Source of the DNA: Bacteroidota bacterium
Lineage (GTDB): Bacteria > Bacteroidota > Bacteroidia > UBA8524
Direction of reading: 5' to 3'
Assembly: GCA_008933805.1 (NCBI GenBank)
Contig: WBUH01000019.1
Location: 30,629 to 94,628 of the forward strand
DNA: 64,000 bases
Program-made: the position numbers and the translations under genes
The notes under the pieces: generated by a model
Databases searched by the model: none
The model's input: only the letters and a program-made list of their open reading frames with translations
Told to the model about the DNA's origin: nothing
In this document: positions 1-9,055 of the stretch, in pieces
Numbering within the stretch: position 1 is the stretch's first letter
Layout of the letters: each line of letters opens with the position of its first letter

Positions 1-36
1 CTGCTGTGATAAGTTTTAGATAATTGACAATTGCTA

Positions 37-1077
37 ATGCAAACCATCGAAAGCTTAAAGGAGCTGATTAAAGAAACGCTTCTAAAAAACAGGGGCGATT
101 TAAAGTTAAGAGCCCACAAAGAAATTACCAATTATGCTCATCATATAGGGATTGATGGCAGGAAACTCAGTAAACTGATACAGGAGGTAGATGCCTCCAT
201 TAACTGGGAATTAATTGCTCAACAAGAAACAAATGTACCAAAGAAGAAAACAAAAGTTTCTAAAACCGCTAATAATGATAATGTACTAACTAAAGAGCCG
301 GAAAGCATTCCTAAGGAAAATTATGATAACGAAAAAGTTGATGCTGGAGAGCTAGTGAAAAACAGGAAAAAAATACCCCTTACGAAAATATACATTGCCG
401 TTTGTTGTGTTTTTTTTGTTTTTGTAGTGTTACAAACCACAAGAAGATCGGCCCCTTCAAGAGGTATTACAATGTTTTCATGTGCGGAGGTATTAAACCT
501 TAGAGAATCTGAAGATACCATTAGCCCTGATAATATTATTGGAAACATTTTCTATGCCGATTCTGTCGAAGTAGTGTCTATAAATAGCGGAGTAGCATAT
601 TGTAAAGTAGGTGACCTTAAAGGTTATTTATCTGCAAATTACCTGCTCACCAAGGAAGACTTTTACCTTCTAGACGGAATATTTGCTAATAAAACAGCTC
701 GATTGCTTGTGAAGTCCACAAGGGAAAAAAAAGCACTGCTAAGTTATTACAAATCAAATGGATTAATGAGTAAATTGAGAGATGAGTATGATAGTGGTAT
801 GGCTGAAAGTAATATATGGCAATTGTTTGCTGCCCCATCAACTAAGTATTACAATACAGTTATGTATGTTAACGGGTTAAATAACACATCATTGTTACCA
901 GGCTTCGCTTGTATCATTACAAACACTAGTACCAATGAGCGTAGGTTTCTTTTATTTAGCTTCAATATAAATGAGGATCCGCAACTTTTATATGAAGAGT
1001 CTGCACCTCAAAGAGGAAACATCAAAACCGTTCAGGAACTTCAAACAGGAGTTTATAAAATCAGATATTCAAGGTAA
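37..1077 (+). CDS. Membrane-anchored protein with extracytoplasmic SH3-like domain
   Basis: A 346-residue protein of unknown function. The N-terminal 110 residues are polar and lysine-rich and probably cytoplasmic. One membrane segment follows at about residues 117-134 (YIAVCCVFFVFVVL), then a bacterial SH3-like stretch at about 143-205 with the usual NLRES start and a GYLSANYL end, and a C-terminal domain I do not recognise. SH3-like domains of this kind often bind peptidoglycan or proteins; that role is inferred. I chose the ATG at 37 over the in-frame TTG at 31. The gene stands alone, followed by the leader-bearing intergenic region. A lipoprotein at 42147 carries a similar SH3-like segment. 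Confidence 0.75.
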   Translation: MQTIESLKELIKETLLKNRGDLKLRAHKEITNYAHHIGIDGRKLSKLIQEVDASINWELIAQQETNVPKKKTKVSKTANNDNVLTKEPESIPKENYDNEKVDAGELVKNRKKIPLTKIYIAVCCVFFVFVVLQTTRRSAPSRGITMFSCAEVLNLRESEDTISPDNIIGNIFYADSVEVVSINSGVAYCKVGDLKGYLSANYLLTKEDFYLLDGIFANKTARLLVKSTREKKALLSYYKSNGLMSKLRDEYDSGMAESNIWQLFAAPSTKYYNTVMYVNGLNNTSLLPGFACIITNTSTNERRFLLFSFNINEDPQLLYEESAPQRGNIKTVQELQTGVYKIRYSR

Positions 1078-1112
1078 CACTTGTGTTTGTTTTTATTACG
1101 ATTCTAAAACCC

Positions 1113-1128
1113 CAACAACACGTTGTTG
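1113..1128. repeat. Inverted repeat CAACAA-N4-TTGTTG after the SH3 gene
   Basis: A 6-bp stem CAACAA/TTGTTG with loop CACG lies 36 bp after the stop codon of the SH3 gene. The same core AACAA-N4-TTGTT recurs in both leader elements just upstream of their promoters (1415-1428 and 58501-58514). It lacks a following T-run, so it is a poor intrinsic terminator; a binding site for a regulator is possible. The rest of 1078-1372 is AT-rich and I see no gene in it. Confidence 0.4.
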
Positions 1129-1414
1129 CAAATCCTCAACACGACGTTTTTGGTTTCTGATGAAGTTTCCACAAGCCTGTTATTCCTCATTCCCCACATA
1201 CGCCCCCCTTTTGTTTTGGCCATTTTGATACTCATCTTATTCATGTAGTTCACTTTACACTTGAGTTTCATTTTATGGACATTAAAAAGGGTTAATTAAC
1301 GCTATCATTTACAAAACACATTATTAAAGTTTGTACAGCTTAAATGATGCTTGTGTGCTATCGCACAAAACTCAACGCTCTTTATACAAGTATTATTGAA
1401 AGTATGTTTCTAAA

Positions 1415-1428
1415 AACAACGTGTTGTT
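1415..1428. promoter_or_regulatory. Candidate operator AACAA-CGTG-TTGTT, leader copy 1
   Basis: An inverted repeat with 5-bp arms and a 4-bp centre lies just upstream of the -33 region of the copy 1 promoter. It is identical in leader copy 2 (58501-58514), inside a block of about 25 conserved bases. Its position suits a regulator binding site. A role in DNA bending or RNA structure is not excluded. Confidence 0.4.
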
Positions 1429-1433
1429 GGCTA

Positions 1434-1464
1434 TTGTGAAACGGGCTGTTGTTTGCTACTTTTG
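1434..1464 (+). promoter_or_regulatory. Bacteroidota-type promoter of leader copy 1
   Basis: TTG at 1434-1436, a 20-bp spacer and TACTTTTG at 1457-1464 match the -33 TTG / -7 TAnnTTTG pattern of the Bacteroidota primary sigma factor. The arrangement and spacing are kept in copy 2. Transcription would begin near 1471 and run about 330 nt of leader before the ATG at 1805. Confidence 0.6.
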
Positions 1465-1804
1465 TAACCAAGATAGTTAATAGAAACATCAAAACTTAGT
1501 CAATAAGGATAACATATAACGTGTCCTGATGATAGTCCCTGTTAGGAAATCGGCGAAAATTTAATAACACGGCGGACTGGCATCCGAGGACATACCCTCA
1601 AAAAAGGGTATGTTGCTCAATGCTATTGCCGTGTTGGGTTCTTCGCCGAACCTCCTAACGCAATCAGCAAAGGGTGCATACCCTTTTTGAGTTTTATCGA
1701 ATACATAAAAACAATACAACAGAAACAGAACAAAAATGTATCTATTGTATAGTTGCACACAGATTAAGAGGAACAAAAATTTCTTAATCAAAATACTTTC
1801 AAGG

Positions 1805-3808
1805 ATGATTAGAACAATACTTTTAACACTCGTTATACTACATTCATTGAGTGTGTTTTCCCAAGACATAAAACGCACCGCTATATGGTACTTTGGGCAA
1901 AATGCGGGGATAAATTTTAATACAGACCCTCCAACACCACTTACCAACAGTGCGATGAATACAGTTGAGGGCTGTGCCACTATTTGCGATACCAACGGCA
2001 ACTTGCTGTTTTATACCAATGGCGAGAAGATTTGGAACAAAAACCACCAGATAATGGATAACGGCGATGGTTTATTAGGCAGTTGGGACGCCACACAATC
2101 CTCTGTCATTATCCCACAGCCTGATAATGACAGTTTGTTTTATGTGTTTACTACAGATGCCGTTGGCCAAGCTAACGGTTTGCGTTATAATATTGTCAAT
2201 TTAAACCTTGATAACGGTTTGGGCAGTGTAACCACAAAAAACATCTTACTGCAAACCCCTGTGTGTGAAAAGTTAACCGCTACCCATCACGAAAATGGCA
2301 AGGATATTTGGATACTTTCACATGAGTTTGGAACAGATAAATTTTTTGCACATCTGATTACTCGAATGGGAATTCAGGAATGTCCTGTAATTAGCAATGT
2401 TGGCTCAATTCATTCTACTGATTTTATTACAAATGCTCAAGGTGCTATGAAATTTTCAGTTAATGGGAAATGGATTGATGTCTCAGTATTTGGGTTTCCA
2501 CTAAAACATGAACTTTTTAAGTTTGATAAAGTAACTGGTCGATTAAACTTTCAATATACTATATCAAATACATTTTTGTCTTACGCTGGAGAGTTTTCTA
2601 AAACTTCTAATTTCCTTTATGTCACAGATAGAAACAAAAATTTATACCAATACGACTTATCACTTCAAAATCAAGACAGCTTAAACAATAAAAGAAAAAT
2701 AATTTATACCAGTTCAGGTGAAAATCTAAGAGGGGTGCAACTTGCTCCTGATGGGAAAATATATTTAGACATTATAAATTCATCCACCTTAAGTGTAATT
2801 AATCGACCAGACTCCTTGGGAGATAGTTCCTATTTTGCCTATGCTTCACAAGGGCTTGGAGGTAAAAGAGCAGAATATAATCTACCAAATTTCATCACCT
2901 CCTATTTCCATACCCCTGAAATAGATTTCACTTATCAAACCAACTGCACTAATAATACAGTGCAGTTTACTGAGAAATCAACCGTTCCCATCACCTTCAG
3001 TAAATGGCTGGTGATAAAAGAAAACACCCTTATTGATAGTTCAACTCTTTCCAATCCATCTTTTACATTTTCCGATACAGGAACTTACAAAGTGCAACTA
3101 ATCATAAATACTGCCGATACAGTAACCAAAGAAGTTTTAATAGAACCGCCTTTGATAGCCAAACGCGATACCGTTTTGTGCAACCAATCTTCTTACACCA
3201 TTTCCATACCCGATAATTACCGCTGTATCATGTGGCTGGAAGGACAAGACACCAGCCGCTACACCGTTTACAAAACAGGCATTTATGTAGTTTCAGCTTA
3301 CAATACCAAAGGCTGTTATGTAACCGATACCGCCAAAGTAACTTTTAGTTACATAGGTAAACCCAACATCCGTAAATCCAACGACACCCTATATACCGAC
3401 AGCAGTGCCGCCACCTACCAATGGTATTACAACGGTCAGCCTCACAGCAATACACAAAGCATAAAAATCACCCAAAACGGCACGTATAAACTGACAGCTA
3501 CCAATGATAAGGGATGTAGCAATACTTCCGATAATTTCGGGGTATCCGGGTTAGGGATTAAAGACATTGAACATTCTTCTTTTACCATTTATCCCAATCC
3601 TTCGTCGGGTGAGTTTATTATTAAAACCCAACAATATTTAGTTTATTCGGTATCCGTTATAAACGCTTTGGGACAAGTAGTATTTTTTCAAAATACCATC
3701 TCAGACCCGCAATTAACCGTTCGACTTAACCGTGCAGGATGTTACCTGATTAAAATTACCGACAATTTAGGAAACACCTACTTAAACAAACAAATCATAC
3801 ACAACTAA
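1805..3808 (+). CDS. T9SS-secreted protein with beta-propeller-like and PKD-like domains
   Basis: A 667-residue secreted protein. The ATG at 1805 begins a clear signal peptide (MIRTILLTLVILHSLSVFSQ); an in-frame ATG at 1736 would put 23 extra residues before it. Residues 25-380 form a propeller-like domain starting with WYFGQNAGINF and containing repeated LLFYTNG- and YVFTTD-type strands. A PKD-like module (FTFSDTGTYKVQLII) and a further Ig-like stretch follow. The last 80 residues are a type A T9SS sorting domain (FTIYPNPSSGEF ... GCYLIKITDNLG), so the product should cross the outer membrane by T9SS and be released or surface-anchored. The propeller domain is shared with the next gene, 13 bp downstream, which implies one operon controlled by the leader. 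The ligand is unknown. Confidence 0.85.
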   Translation: MIRTILLTLVILHSLSVFSQDIKRTAIWYFGQNAGINFNTDPPTPLTNSAMNTVEGCATICDTNGNLLFYTNGEKIWNKNHQIMDNGDGLLGSWDATQSSVIIPQPDNDSLFYVFTTDAVGQANGLRYNIVNLNLDNGLGSVTTKNILLQTPVCEKLTATHHENGKDIWILSHEFGTDKFFAHLITRMGIQECPVISNVGSIHSTDFITNAQGAMKFSVNGKWIDVSVFGFPLKHELFKFDKVTGRLNFQYTISNTFLSYAGEFSKTSNFLYVTDRNKNLYQYDLSLQNQDSLNNKRKIIYTSSGENLRGVQLAPDGKIYLDIINSSTLSVINRPDSLGDSSYFAYASQGLGGKRAEYNLPNFITSYFHTPEIDFTYQTNCTNNTVQFTEKSTVPITFSKWLVIKENTLIDSSTLSNPSFTFSDTGTYKVQLIINTADTVTKEVLIEPPLIAKRDTVLCNQSSYTISIPDNYRCIMWLEGQDTSRYTVYKTGIYVVSAYNTKGCYVTDTAKVTFSYIGKPNIRKSNDTLYTDSSAATYQWYYNGQPHSNTQSIKITQNGTYKLTATNDKGCSNTSDNFGVSGLGIKDIEHSSFTIYPNPSSGEFIIKTQQYLVYSVSVINALGQVVFFQNTISDPQLTVRLNRAGCYLIKITDNLGNTYLNKQIIHN

Positions 3809-3821
3809 CTAACAACAGCTT

Positions 3822-6800
3822 ATGACCAGATTTTTATCGTGGGTGGGAGTAGTGTGCCTACTGCTCACCACGGGCTTGCTGCGCGCGCAAACCGAGAGTT
3901 GCGCCAGCGAATGGCTTCAAACCCACTACACCAACCAAGACACAGGCTTTTACCTGATGAAAAAAGCCATTGGTAACCGTGTTCAGCACTTCCGCCAACA
4001 CAAAAACGATATCAATACAGGGTTTAACCCCGGTAGCGGTAGCGGTAACAACCTTTCGGCAGGCTGCAATCTTGCCCGCTTTATTATCCCTGTTGTGGTG
4101 CATATTGATACTACGGATAATGCAGCCAACATTACCGATGCACAAGTACAACATCAAATAGACATCCTGAATACCGCATTTAGCGGTACCGAAATACAGT
4201 TTTGTTTGGCCAAAAAACGACCCAACGGTACTTCATTTAACGGTATCAACCGTATAGCAGGCAACAATACAAGTAATAGGCTAACCTTGCAAATAGGCCG
4301 CCTTGCCCAACTGGCCTACTATAACCCCGTCCAATACCTTAATATTTATGTGGTAAAAGACATACTTACTGATGCTGGGGCATCTACAGGGTATGCAGGG
4401 TATAATGCCATCTACCCCGGCCAAAACGGTACTGACGGGGTAGTGGTACGCTACAATTATTTTGGCAATGCACAAACCTGCACCACAGGCTGCAATACGC
4501 TGGTCTCTTATTCAAGGGGGTTCACATTGGTACACGAAGTAGGCCATTATTTGGGGTTACTTCACACTTTTGAGGGCGGATGCAATGGCGGAAATACCGC
4601 TGCCACTTGTGGTTCACAGGGGGATAATTGCTGCGATACCCGCCCCCAACCGCAGCTAAACAACTGTCCTACCGTCAACCACACCAATTCGTGCCCCACC
4701 TACCACCTGAGCATTGACGAAAATTTGGAGAACTACATGAGTTACGCCAAAGATACCTGCCAAAATAATTTTACCGCCAACCAAATAGAGGTAATGCACA
4801 GTACGCTGGAAGGGCCGCGCAGTTACTTAGGCAGCCCCCTAAACGTAAATACCAAAGAACTGAGCTGCTGCATGGGCAGCGCATTTTTTACGGCCAGCAA
4901 CAACTTATTGTGTTTGACAGAAGTGGTTACCTTTACTGCCTACCAATACACAGGCAGCACTAAGTACCGTTGGATAATAGCCGATAGTACTGGCAGTGTG
5001 GTAAAAGACACCACCCTTACCAACAACCACATATATAGTTATACGTTTAGCCAAAATAACCGATATACGGTTACCCTGAAAGTAATATTCGGCAGTAATA
5101 ACGATACCATCACCTTTGGTCGCACGGGGTTTATTGAGAAAAAAAATTGTGGCACTCCTTTGCAAAGCATACACGCCAACTGGTATTTCGGAAATTTTGC
5201 GGGACTAAATTTTACTACTGCTGGTGCAATTAGGGATTTAAATCCAAAGTTTAGAGACCCTATAAACGTCAACACACAAGAAGGTACTTATGGAATCAGC
5301 AACCCGTATGGCCGTTTGTTGTTTTATGCTGCCGCAAGGCCAAATTTCGACTCTTTATTTAATTATCAACCCCAAGTAGATGTATATAACCGAAATTATG
5401 CAAGAGTCTCCAACGGGCCTTTACACGGTTTCGGGGATGCTTCACAAGGCGGTGTAATAGTTCCTATGCCGGGCAATAAAAGCAAATACTATATCTTTAC
5501 CGTATCTGAATTAACAGGTTTTCATTATTCAATTTATGACACCACAGTAAACTCAGGGTTAGGGAACATTGATACCAACTATAGAAATGTTCCTGTTCCG
5601 GCTCCGAGCGGCTCTGTAAACATATATTTCAAAGGGGACAGCACTCATAGTGTTGGGGAAATTATTACCGCTATTCCCAAATGTAACGGTAAAGATTATT
5701 GGGTGATTGTAGGCGATGTTTCTGTCCTGACTTATACACCAAAATTCCCAAATTATTCGAAGTTGGTGGTGTATTCTTTAGACAGTTTAGGACTTTCGTT
5801 TCATAGTGTCTTACCCTATACCGTTGAAACAAGAGGTGGCTTAAAAGCCTCTCCTGACGGTACAAGACTTGCAGTACCTCCCTATATATTTGATTTTGAT
5901 AAATCAAATGCTACGGTCAAAATTCACAGTAAAATACCTGCAACAACTATGGGTGCAGGTGCCCTTTGGAGCGGGTCTTTTAGTCCAAACAGCAACGTAT
6001 ATTATCATCTTCAAAGAATAAATGACAATGTATCTAAGTTAGTGCAGGTGGATTTGTTAAACCCTGACACCTTAACTGCGTCAAAAGAAATTTTAACGTA
6101 TTACAACCCCTATTACATGGCCTTGCAACTCGCACCTGACAATAAAATCTACGTAAGCCGTTTAGGGGTAGGTCAATTGACGGTCATAAATAATCCTGAT
6201 GAAGTGGTAACCAGCGCAGAACCTAACAAATGCGGGTTTACCGATAACGGTCCTATGTTGTCGGTAGGAGGTTTAGGCGGCGAATGTTCAGAAGGATTAC
6301 CCAACAACGTAGATGCAAAACTACCCTCAGAAATCCCATTGGATTTCGTACGCATAGACAGCACTTGTTTTAACGTCCGCTTCCGTCCCAACGAATGTTG
6401 TGCAACCTCTTATAAGTGGCACTTTGGCGATGGCGACAGCTCATCATTGCGTGAGCCTAATCACACATACGGAGATACAGGCTTATATACCGTTTCCCTC
6501 AAAATCAACGGCACACAAACCGTACAAAAAGACATTTTTATAGGTATCCGTTCCAAAATACAGGATGAGGACACCGCCTGCGTACTTGACAGCAGTATTG
6601 TTAACTATACCATAACTCACTACGATGATAAAAATACCTATTCGTGGAGTGTAATAAATGGCGCATCTATGGTTGGCTACAATAATACTCTTGCGGTAAA
6701 CTGGTATGCAAACACAGGTAAAGTTGTTCTGAATATGAGTAACTTCTACAATACTTGTACTGCTACAGATACACTGGCTGTCACCCCAATTTTTCTAAGT

Positions 6801-8936
6801 GCCAACACTATTTGGCCTGACACAGCATTGTGTTCAGGAACACCATTACATATTTTGGGCAATGTAACTACATCAAACATAGGTACAGTTTCCTACCAGT
6901 GGCAATACAGCAGTGATGGGGTAACATGGAACATCACAAATGCAGGTGATACCCTACAAGAGCTTTCGGGTTCTATTCAAGATACCACCCTATGGTATCG
7001 TCGGGTAGCAAAACATAGACTTAGCTATTGTCAATTTACCAGCAATTCTGAAAAAATCATCTACAGACCCCGTGCATATATTCAACGCCAACCACAGAAC
7101 TCAATAGCCTGTCCCGGAGGTTGGAGAGAATTTTCCATTGGTGTAGAAACACCCCCGGGAGTAACAGTAACCTCAACATGGAACTTCCAGTTTAAAAACG
7201 CTACAGGTTGGAATTACTTGTTTTATATAGGCGACACTATTCGTGATTGGCCGACAACCACAGCATACGATAGTGCAAAATACCGCTGTACCGTCAGTAC
7301 CCCTTGCGGTGCCCTTGTTTCCGATACCGCGTATGTTTTAATTGAAAAAAATCCAAGTATTACCAACCACCCGCAAACCCAAACCGTATTGGAGGGAGAC
7401 AGTGCGATTTTTACAGTTACCAGTACTGCATTTAAACCCTATTATACATGGTATCAAAGCACTAACAACGGTCTTTCGTGGGACACTATCCCCAGTGGGC
7501 ATAATGATACATTAGTAGTTCGAAATGTTACAGCTTGTGACCATAAAAACTTGTATCGCGTAGCACCTACCATTTGTCTCAACGAAACCAGTGATTCAGC
7601 GACGATTAATGTAATTACCCAAATTGATTTATGGTCAAAAGACGGAGCGGCAGACACAGGTGCAGAACCTAACATCGACACTGCCCGCGATTATTGGGGC
7701 AGTCCAGACCTATGGAACTGCTGGCCTTCTCAGGGCTGTTCTACCCATAGGTCTCCCGAGTTTATGAACAGTGGATGGAACTACTTAAACGCAAGGGTAC
7801 GGAACAAGGGTACACAAACCAGTGGTCGTTTTGAGGTAAAAACCTATTGGACATTGGGCGGGTTTTACGAACAGTGGCCGTTAAGCTGGCACTACGACAC
7901 CATAAACAATGGGTTTTATGACTCAATTACCATGAAACGCTACCCGATGGGCGGTGAGATTGGTGCATACACCGACTCTAATCTGACAACGGGGTCTTCG
8001 CAGGTATATGAATTTCAATGGTCTCCACCCTACCCTGGATGGTACGCACAATCCCCTTATTTTGGCAGCAATAATATTTCGCACCCCTTGTGTGTATTGT
8101 CCCGGATAGTAACTTGTCCCGATACCCCGTTTGGTATGACATACCCTGAAATAATCCCAACTGGTGAAAATATGATTAACAATAACAACATTGTGACCCG
8201 CAACACGGAAGTGTATGATTCTATCGGCTTTAACAAGACAACGCCCGAATGGATATTGCGCATGGGTAACCAATGGCCTGTACAACGTAAAATCAGGCTG
8301 ACAATCGAGAACCCTGTTACTAATTTTTGGGATTTGGGGTATTACGTAGTGCAACTTGACCCGATGCTTTACAATGCTTGGGAGGAAGGCGGCTCCAATG
8401 GGGAAGGATTCAACATGGATGGAAATACTTTTGTGATAACAGACGATGGGTTTTTCCTTGATAATATTACCCTTGAGGCAGGACAGTGGGGTTGGGCACA
8501 TTTCCAATTCCGATTACACGAAGAAACGGTTATGGACGAGGACAGAGGACAGCAGATGTTTAGCTTTGTGCAGCATTCCGCACCTATTGGCTATGAAGAA
8601 TATGAACCCGATGGCGGCTTTAACTTCTTATTAAACCTGTTACCCGAACCTCCACCGCACATTGACTCTTTAGAGTTCACTATATCACCCAACCCTGCGG
8701 ATGTGGATTTTATCACCGTGGATATGGATATGAATTTTGCCACCTCAACGGCAGTATTGGATATATTGGATACTTGGGGTAATCCAATGATTAGTACTTA
8801 TTCATTAGGGTCGCTGAGTGTTGGCAACAACAACAGGACGATATACATAGGAGGCGTAAGTGCCGGAACTTATACGGTTGTTATTACCGCTAACGGTAAT
8901 ACTTACACGGAACCTATTATTATCCTTAATCATTAA
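3822..8936 (+). CDS. Giant T9SS-secreted pappalysin-like (M43) metalloprotease
   Basis: A 1704-residue modular secreted protein. After a signal peptide (cleavage after LLRAQ), residues 85-335 form a metallopeptidase with the zinc motif HEVGHYLGLLH at about 238-248 and a Met-turn ENYMSY, as in the M43 pappalysin family; cysteine pairs surround the active site. Residues 450-850 hold a propeller-like domain related to the upstream gene (NWYFGNFAGLNF, LLFYAAA). A PKD domain (WHFGDGDSS ... TYGDTGLYTVSLKI), several Ig-like modules, a Trp-rich module near residues 1275-1400 (LWSKDGAADTG) and a type A sorting domain (FTISPNPADVDF ... SAGTYTVVI) follow. It probably degrades extracellular protein or matures surface proteins. 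It forms an operon with the preceding gene and ends at a strong terminator. Confidence 0.88.
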   Translation: MTRFLSWVGVVCLLLTTGLLRAQTESCASEWLQTHYTNQDTGFYLMKKAIGNRVQHFRQHKNDINTGFNPGSGSGNNLSAGCNLARFIIPVVVHIDTTDNAANITDAQVQHQIDILNTAFSGTEIQFCLAKKRPNGTSFNGINRIAGNNTSNRLTLQIGRLAQLAYYNPVQYLNIYVVKDILTDAGASTGYAGYNAIYPGQNGTDGVVVRYNYFGNAQTCTTGCNTLVSYSRGFTLVHEVGHYLGLLHTFEGGCNGGNTAATCGSQGDNCCDTRPQPQLNNCPTVNHTNSCPTYHLSIDENLENYMSYAKDTCQNNFTANQIEVMHSTLEGPRSYLGSPLNVNTKELSCCMGSAFFTASNNLLCLTEVVTFTAYQYTGSTKYRWIIADSTGSVVKDTTLTNNHIYSYTFSQNNRYTVTLKVIFGSNNDTITFGRTGFIEKKNCGTPLQSIHANWYFGNFAGLNFTTAGAIRDLNPKFRDPINVNTQEGTYGISNPYGRLLFYAAARPNFDSLFNYQPQVDVYNRNYARVSNGPLHGFGDASQGGVIVPMPGNKSKYYIFTVSELTGFHYSIYDTTVNSGLGNIDTNYRNVPVPAPSGSVNIYFKGDSTHSVGEIITAIPKCNGKDYWVIVGDVSVLTYTPKFPNYSKLVVYSLDSLGLSFHSVLPYTVETRGGLKASPDGTRLAVPPYIFDFDKSNATVKIHSKIPATTMGAGALWSGSFSPNSNVYYHLQRINDNVSKLVQVDLLNPDTLTASKEILTYYNPYYMALQLAPDNKIYVSRLGVGQLTVINNPDEVVTSAEPNKCGFTDNGPMLSVGGLGGECSEGLPNNVDAKLPSEIPLDFVRIDSTCFNVRFRPNECCATSYKWHFGDGDSSSLREPNHTYGDTGLYTVSLKINGTQTVQKDIFIGIRSKIQDEDTACVLDSSIVNYTITHYDDKNTYSWSVINGASMVGYNNTLAVNWYANTGKVVLNMSNFYNTCTATDTLAVTPIFLSANTIWPDTALCSGTPLHILGNVTTSNIGTVSYQWQYSSDGVTWNITNAGDTLQELSGSIQDTTLWYRRVAKHRLSYCQFTSNSEKIIYRPRAYIQRQPQNSIACPGGWREFSIGVETPPGVTVTSTWNFQFKNATGWNYLFYIGDTIRDWPTTTAYDSAKYRCTVSTPCGALVSDTAYVLIEKNPSITNHPQTQTVLEGDSAIFTVTSTAFKPYYTWYQSTNNGLSWDTIPSGHNDTLVVRNVTACDHKNLYRVAPTICLNETSDSATINVITQIDLWSKDGAADTGAEPNIDTARDYWGSPDLWNCWPSQGCSTHRSPEFMNSGWNYLNARVRNKGTQTSGRFEVKTYWTLGGFYEQWPLSWHYDTINNGFYDSITMKRYPMGGEIGAYTDSNLTTGSSQVYEFQWSPPYPGWYAQSPYFGSNNISHPLCVLSRIVTCPDTPFGMTYPEIIPTGENMINNNNIVTRNTEVYDSIGFNKTTPEWILRMGNQWPVQRKIRLTIENPVTNFWDLGYYVVQLDPMLYNAWEEGGSNGEGFNMDGNTFVITDDGFFLDNITLEAGQWGWAHFQFRLHEETVMDEDRGQQMFSFVQHSAPIGYEEYEPDGGFNFLLNLLPEPPPHIDSLEFTISPNPADVDFITVDMDMNFATSTAVLDILDTWGNPMISTYSLGSLSVGNNNRTIYIGGVSAGTYTVVITANGNTYTEPIIILNH

Positions 8937-8977
8937 TTAATAAAATCAACTCCAATAGCAATAGATAGCTAAAAGCC

Positions 8978-9011
8978 AATAGCTGCGTCGGGAGGCGCGG
9001 CTATTTTTTTT
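8978..9011 (+). terminator. Intrinsic terminator of the copy 1 operon
   Basis: AATAGCTGCG pairs with CGCGGCTATT (one G-T pair) around an 8-nt loop and runs into eight Ts. It lies 41 bp after the metalloprotease stop codon. Confidence 0.85.
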
Positions 9012-9055
9012 GCCTTTCATTTAGTCTGTCGGGCTTGTCTTGTCTATTAAACTTA

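Larger units (their letters stand above)
1373..1705 (+). ncRNA. Duplicated promoter and structured leader element, copy 1
   Basis: This stretch is a diverged copy of 58242-58554 on the other strand. After the promoter it can fold into nested helices: GTTAGG 1541-1546 with CCTAAC 1654-1659; TCGGCGAA 1550-1557 with TTCGCCGA 1642-1649; AACACGGC 1566-1573 with GCCGTGTT 1628-1635; CATACCC 1591-1597 with GGGTATG 1606-1612. In the second copy three of these helices change on both strands and stay paired. A last hairpin AAAGGGT-GCAT-ACCCTTT (1669-1686) is followed by TTGAGTTTT and resembles an intrinsic terminator. It contains a second CATACCC (1677-1683) that could instead pair with GGGTATG. The element sits upstream of a T9SS protein gene starting at 1805, so a cis-acting leader RNA or attenuator is the likeliest reading. 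I do not recognise it as a named riboswitch family. Confidence 0.7.

Noticed and set aside
1549..1650. Integron attC or diversity-generating retroelement site as an explanation of the leader fold
   Set aside because: No integrase, reverse transcriptase or template/variable repeat is in the window, and the element carries a promoter and lies in a 5' leader position. It cannot be ruled out fully.
1561..2001. 146-residue minus-strand reading frame
   Set aside because: It overlaps leader copy 1 and the start of the T9SS gene; its composition fits antisense of a real coding region.
7923..8507. 194-residue minus-strand reading frame inside the metalloprotease gene
   Set aside because: It is antisense to recognisable T9SS protein sequence and has no start signal or domain.
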